Assembly (NCBI GenBank): GCA_021648845.1
Contig: JAKJHY010000011.1
Location: 62,001 to 126,000, forward strand
DNA length: 64,000 nucleotides
Source: Mycobacterium sp. MBM
GTDB lineage: Bacteria; Actinomycetota; Actinomycetes; Mycobacteriales; Mycobacteriaceae
Direction of reading: 5' to 3'
Below, in pieces: positions 61,162 through 64,000 of this stretch. Position 1 is the first letter of the stretch. Each line of letters opens with the position of its first letter. Below the pieces are notes generated by a model. The model was given only the letters and a program-made list of their open reading frames with translations, did not search any database and was not told the DNA's origin. The position numbers were made by a program, and so were the translations under genes.

Positions 61162-61187
61162 GGCCGAACCCTCCTTTAGGAACGTCT

Positions 61188-61215
61188 GTACGTATCGCGA
61201 TAAGGACAAACGTAC
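61188..61215. promoter_or_regulatory. Candidate TetR operator (nested palindromes)
   Basis: GTACGT (61188-61193) and ACGTAC (61210-61215) are a 16-nt-spaced inverted repeat that overlaps the perfect 10-bp palindrome TATCGCGATA (61193-61202). It lies 27-54 bp upstream of the TetR start, in the only gap between the permease and the TetR operon. Confidence 0.45.
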
Positions 61216-61256
61216 CTATCGGCGCCCCGGCGTGCTCGATTTCTGCAGAACCTGCC

Positions 61257-62804
61257 TCAGACGGCTTCGGGAGCGGGGTCCTCGAGGTCGCGTTCATTGA
61301 GCGCCTTGCCCACCAGCCCATAACGATCCGGAGCGAAGAAGCGCAGGTAGACGCCGTAAGCCACGCCCGCAAGCAGTGCCAGGAAGACCAGCGAGAGCAT
61401 CAGCACCGCAGTCCCACCCTGGACGCCCAGGAGGACGTCGAGGCTGTTGAGCGTCACGATGAAGAACGCTCCCAGTCCCGCGACAGCGAGCACCGGTGCG
61501 ACCACGGTGTTCCACGGCCGCTTGTCGACGTCGGACCTGCGGAAGAATACGAAGATCGCGATCCCGGCCACCAGCTGGGACAAGATGACGCCGATGGTGC
61601 CGATACCGGTGGCCCAGGTGAACAAGGTGGCGAACGGGTCCAGGCCGGCGATCGCGAACGCCGCGATGACGACCCCCACCATCATGCTCTGCACGATCGA
61701 TGCCACCCATGGCGTCTGCCGACGAGGCAGTGTCCACCCCAGCGGTTTCCACACCAGTGTCTGGCGGCCGAGCGAGAACAAGTAGCGCGAGACGTTGTTG
61801 TGGAAGGTGACGATGGCAGCGAAAGTCGCTGTGACGATCAGGATTTGGAAGAGCAGCGAGATGTTGTGCCCGATGATGGTGTCACTGGCGACGAAGATGA
61901 AGTTGCCGCCCGTCTCCGTGGCAATGCCGACGACGTTATCCAGGCCCAGCGCGTTCATGATCAGCCAGCCGGACACGGCGTACAGGACGCCCATGAAGGC
62001 GATCGACAGATAGGTCGCACGGGGGATGGTGCGCGCGGGGTCGCGGGCCTCCTCGCCGTAGATGGCCGAACCCTCGAATCCGATGAACGAGGCGTGGGCG
62101 AACATCAGTGCCACGCCGAGCGCCCCGCCCAGCACCACGCTGGGGTTGAACGGCTCCAACGAGAAGTCGGCGACCGGGACGTCTTCGCCGAAGAGACTGA
62201 ACACACTCAGGACGGTGATCATCAGAACTTCCAGCGTCATGAACACACCGAGCACCTTGGCGCCGGAATGCACACCCTGGACGCCCAGCCCGAGGCACAG
62301 CAGCAACCCGACGAACGCGTAGACCCACCACGGAACGCTGATTCCCAGTGCGGGATTGAGTAGTTCCGCTGCGTAGTAGCCGAATCCGCCATAGAGCCCG
62401 GCCTGGATCGCGTTGTAGGCGAAGATCGCCAGGGAGGCCGAGCCCAGGCCGGGAATCCGGCCGAGCCCGAGCGTGACGTACGCATAGAAGGCGCCGGCAT
62501 TGGTCACGTGACGGCTCATTGCCACGTACCCGACGGCGAAGATCATCAGCACCACAGCCGCGATCACGAACGCACCGGGCATGCCGATGCCGTTGCCGGC
62601 TCCGATGATGATCGGAAACAGCGCCACCACGACGGTCAACGGTGACGCGGCGGCGATGATGTAGAAGAAGATGCTCGGAACACCGAGCGTGTTTTCCTTC
62701 AGGCCATGGTTACGCCGACCGCCGGGTGGCTCGGCATCGGCGGGCGTGGCGGACGGCGTCGTGATCGACCGTCGGGGTGGGATGGACGCAGTGACGTTCT
62801 CCAT
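61257..62804 (-). CDS. APC-superfamily amino acid/amine permease
   Basis: A 515-residue transporter with 12 helices after a hydrophilic, proline-rich 40-residue N-terminus. Helix 1 reads FFYIIAAASPLTVVVALFPI; the substrate and Na+/H+ site motif FIGFEGSAIYGEEARDPART is near 255-275. It belongs to the APC family close to putrescine/amino acid importers. The neighbouring aldehyde dehydrogenase of aminobutyraldehyde type suggests an amine substrate, but this is inference. It begins 97 bp after the aldolase operon's end, past a strong hairpin. Confidence 0.9.
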   Translation of the reverse strand: MENVTASIPPRRSITTPSATPADAEPPGGRRNHGLKENTLGVPSIFFYIIAAASPLTVVVALFPIIIGAGNGIGMPGAFVIAAVVLMIFAVGYVAMSRHVTNAGAFYAYVTLGLGRIPGLGSASLAIFAYNAIQAGLYGGFGYYAAELLNPALGISVPWWVYAFVGLLLCLGLGVQGVHSGAKVLGVFMTLEVLMITVLSVFSLFGEDVPVADFSLEPFNPSVVLGGALGVALMFAHASFIGFEGSAIYGEEARDPARTIPRATYLSIAFMGVLYAVSGWLIMNALGLDNVVGIATETGGNFIFVASDTIIGHNISLLFQILIVTATFAAIVTFHNNVSRYLFSLGRQTLVWKPLGWTLPRRQTPWVASIVQSMMVGVVIAAFAIAGLDPFATLFTWATGIGTIGVILSQLVAGIAIFVFFRRSDVDKRPWNTVVAPVLAVAGLGAFFIVTLNSLDVLLGVQGGTAVLMLSLVFLALLAGVAYGVYLRFFAPDRYGLVGKALNERDLEDPAPEAV

Positions 62805-62857
62805 GATGGTTCATCTCTCGTGATTCGTGAGGTTCGACGGGGCTGACTCCTTGTCCA

Positions 62858-62884
62858 TGTGCTCGGCGGCCGTTGCCGAGCACA
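62858..62884 (-). terminator. Perfect 10-bp stem-loop after the aldolase gene
   Basis: TGTGCTCGGC (62858-62867) pairs exactly with GCCGAGCACA (62875-62884) around a 7-nt loop. It lies between the end of the aldolase gene and the start of the permease on the same strand, so it should reduce read-through. No T-tract follows. Confidence 0.55.
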
Positions 62885-62901
62885 GCGGCGAAAACACTTG
62901 C

Positions 62902-63906
62902 TCACCTCCTCATATCAAGCGCGAGATCGATGAGCAGATCTTCTTGCCCGCCGACCATCGACCGGCGGCCGGCTTCGACCAGTAGGGCGCGGGTCCCGAC
63001 ACCGACCTCGGCCGCGACGCGTTCGGCGTGCAGCAGGAAGCTGGAGTACACACCGGCGTAGCCCAGCGTCAGGGTTTCCCGGTCGACCCGCACCGGTCGC
63101 TGCTGCAGCGGGCGCACCACATCCTCGGCCGCGTCCATCAACGCGAACAGATCGCAGCGGTGCGCCCAGCCGTTGAGCTCGGCGACCGCGATGAACACCT
63201 CCAGCGGGCAGTTTCCCGCCCCGGCGCCCAACCCGGTCAGGGAGGCATCGACGCGGTGCGCGCCCTCCTCGACCGCGATGATCGAATTCGCCACGCCCAG
63301 GGCCAGATTGTGGTGTGCGTGCACACCGATCGACGTCCCCGGACTCAGAACTTCGCGATAGGCCCGCACCCGGTCGCGCACGCCCGTCATGGTGAGACGG
63401 CCTCCGGAATCCGTGACGTAGACGCAGTGCGCTCCGGCGTCCTCCATGACCTTCGCCTGCCGCGCAAGGTGATCGGGTTCGGTGAGGTGCGCCATCATCA
63501 GGAATCCCGCGACGTCCAGACCGAGACTCCTCGCGGTGGAGATGTGTTGACGGGCGATATCGGCCTCGGTGCAGTGCGTGGCGATCCGCACCGAGGTGAT
63601 ACCGGCATCGACGGCCGCCCGCAGATCGTCGACTGTGCCGACCCCGGGGAGCAACAGCGTGGTCAACTTTGCGTTGCGGACGACATCGGCGGCCGCGGCA
63701 ATCCATTCGATGTCACTGTGGGCGCCGGGGCCGTAGGTCAGCCCCGCACCGGCCAGTCCGTCGCCGTGGGCAACCTCGATCGCGGCCACGCCGGCACGAT
63801 CTAGCGCACGGGCAATGCGTCGGGTGTCCGCCAGACTCAGGGAGTGGCCGACGGCGTGCATCCCGTCACGCAGCGTGACGTCCTGCACGTAGATTTCGGT
63901 GCTCAC
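62902..63906 (-). CDS. 4-hydroxy-2-oxovalerate aldolase (BphI/DmpG/HsaF-type)
   Basis: A 334-residue class II aldolase. Conserved [10 protein letters not shown] (9-18) carries the metal-chelating Asp and active-site Arg/His; [15 protein letters not shown] (near 198-212) holds the two metal-binding histidines; [19 protein letters not shown] [15 protein letters not shown] is near 160. It splits 4-hydroxy-2-oxo acids to pyruvate and an aldehyde, the penultimate step of meta-cleavage pathways for aromatics and of steroid ring degradation. The GTG start overlaps the stop of the acetaldehyde dehydrogenase gene (GTGA), the usual pair, which channels the aldehyde between them. Whether it serves steroids (HsaF) or another aromatic cannot be decided from this window. 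Confidence 0.92.
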   Translation of the reverse strand: MSTEIYVQDVTLRDGMHAVGHSLSLADTRRIARALDRAGVAAIEVAHGDGLAGAGLTYGPGAHSDIEWIAAAADVVRNAKLTTLLLPGVGTVDDLRAAVDAGITSVRIATHCTEADIARQHISTARSLGLDVAGFLMMAHLTEPDHLARQAKVMEDAGAHCVYVTDSGGRLTMTGVRDRVRAYREVLSPGTSIGVHAHHNLALGVANSIIAVEEGAHRVDASLTGLGAGAGNCPLEVFIAVAELNGWAHRCDLFALMDAAEDVVRPLQQRPVRVDRETLTLGYAGVYSSFLLHAERVAAEVGVGTRALLVEAGRRSMVGGQEDLLIDLALDMRR

Positions 63907-64000
63907 GGCGCCGCCTCCACCGATGAGGCGGCCGAGACCGCATGTTCGCCGACACGGATCGCGGCGGCGGTCATGATGTCCAAGTTCCCGGCATAGCGGG
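63903..64000 (-). CDS. Acylating acetaldehyde dehydrogenase, C-terminal end (5' end outside window)
   Basis: The minus-strand frame runs in from the window end and gives [20 protein letters not shown] followed by a short tail and TGA at 63903-63905. [10 protein letters not shown] is the C-terminal signature of MhpF/BphJ/HsaG-type acetaldehyde dehydrogenases, which convert acetaldehyde or propanal and CoA to acyl-CoA. It overlaps the aldolase start by 4 nt, the usual order of the channelling aldolase-dehydrogenase complex. Only the last 31 residues are visible. Confidence 0.85.
   Translation of the reverse strand, partial: RYAGNLDIMTAAAIRVGEHAVSAASSVEAAP

Noticed and set aside
1..64000. CRISPR arrays, insertion sequences, rRNA genes and riboswitches
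   Set aside because: No regularly spaced direct repeats, transposase motifs, rRNA segments or known riboswitch cores were recognised when reading the window.

Overview
The window looks like a chromosomal segment of a non-tuberculous mycobacterium (a Mycolicibacterium-type fast grower is the best guess). The evidence is a very high GC content, densely packed genes with ATGA/GTGA overlaps, many GTG starts, start codons sitting 6-8 nt after a TANNNT -10 box (leaderless genes), and several gene sets I recognise from memory of M. tuberculosis gene order. No transposase, integrase, phage gene or CRISPR array was seen. Ortholog names rest on recalled sequence and order, not on a search.

Layout. 1-5002: the end of a dihydrodipicolinate-reductase-like gene, an Nramp metal transporter, a TetR/flavin monooxygenase divergent pair, and a gamma-glutamylcyclotransferase fused to a poly-gamma-glutamate hydrolase domain. 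5021-9684: the SigK operon (FAD oxidoreductase, DUF1365, ufaA1-type methyltransferase, sigK, rskA), preceded by a near-textbook SigK promoter. 9703-13916: an LLM flavin oxidoreductase, a large-subunit catalase and a PerM/AI-2E transporter, then tRNA-Arg(CCU). 14332-18369: a phosphorelay/partner-switch hub (REC-PP2C phosphatase, CHASE3 histidine kinase, Rcp-like receiver, RsbW-like anti-sigma kinase, STAS antagonist). 18397-20727: an MFS exporter and an ECF sigma factor-MGMT pair.

20810-33783 matches the Rv0914c to Rv0905 neighbourhood: thiolase, carotenoid oxygenase, [HxlR regulator, CIRCE-controlled hsp20, GNAT], membrane protein, [cupin], VOC protein, Rv0910/Rv0909-like toxin-antitoxin pair, ctpE, beta-lactamase-fold lipoprotein, metallo-beta-lactamase-fold protein, echA6. 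accD3 (33810) diverges from echA6 across only 26 bp. Next come a two-component system, DoxX, a YhgE/Pip protein with a degenerate ABC ATPase partner, a zinc-finger rhomboid protease, two acyl-CoA synthetases, a GAF-LuxR regulator, a nitrilase-fold amidase and a heterodimeric ABC exporter. The neighbourhood resumes with a K+ channel, prrA-prrB, an FKBP and an Rv0897c-like FAD enzyme.

55386-64000 looks like an accessory catabolic region, all on the minus strand: a sugar-acid-type dehydratase, a PYROXD2-like FAD oxidoreductase, a small alpha/beta-barrel protein, an aldehyde dehydrogenase, a TetR regulator, an APC permease, and (past a hairpin) 4-hydroxy-2-oxovalerate aldolase with the end of an acylating acetaldehyde dehydrogenase. 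The order suggests uptake of an amine or amino acid, oxidation to aldehyde and acid, and feeding into pyruvate and acetyl-CoA; the substrate cannot be read from the sequence.
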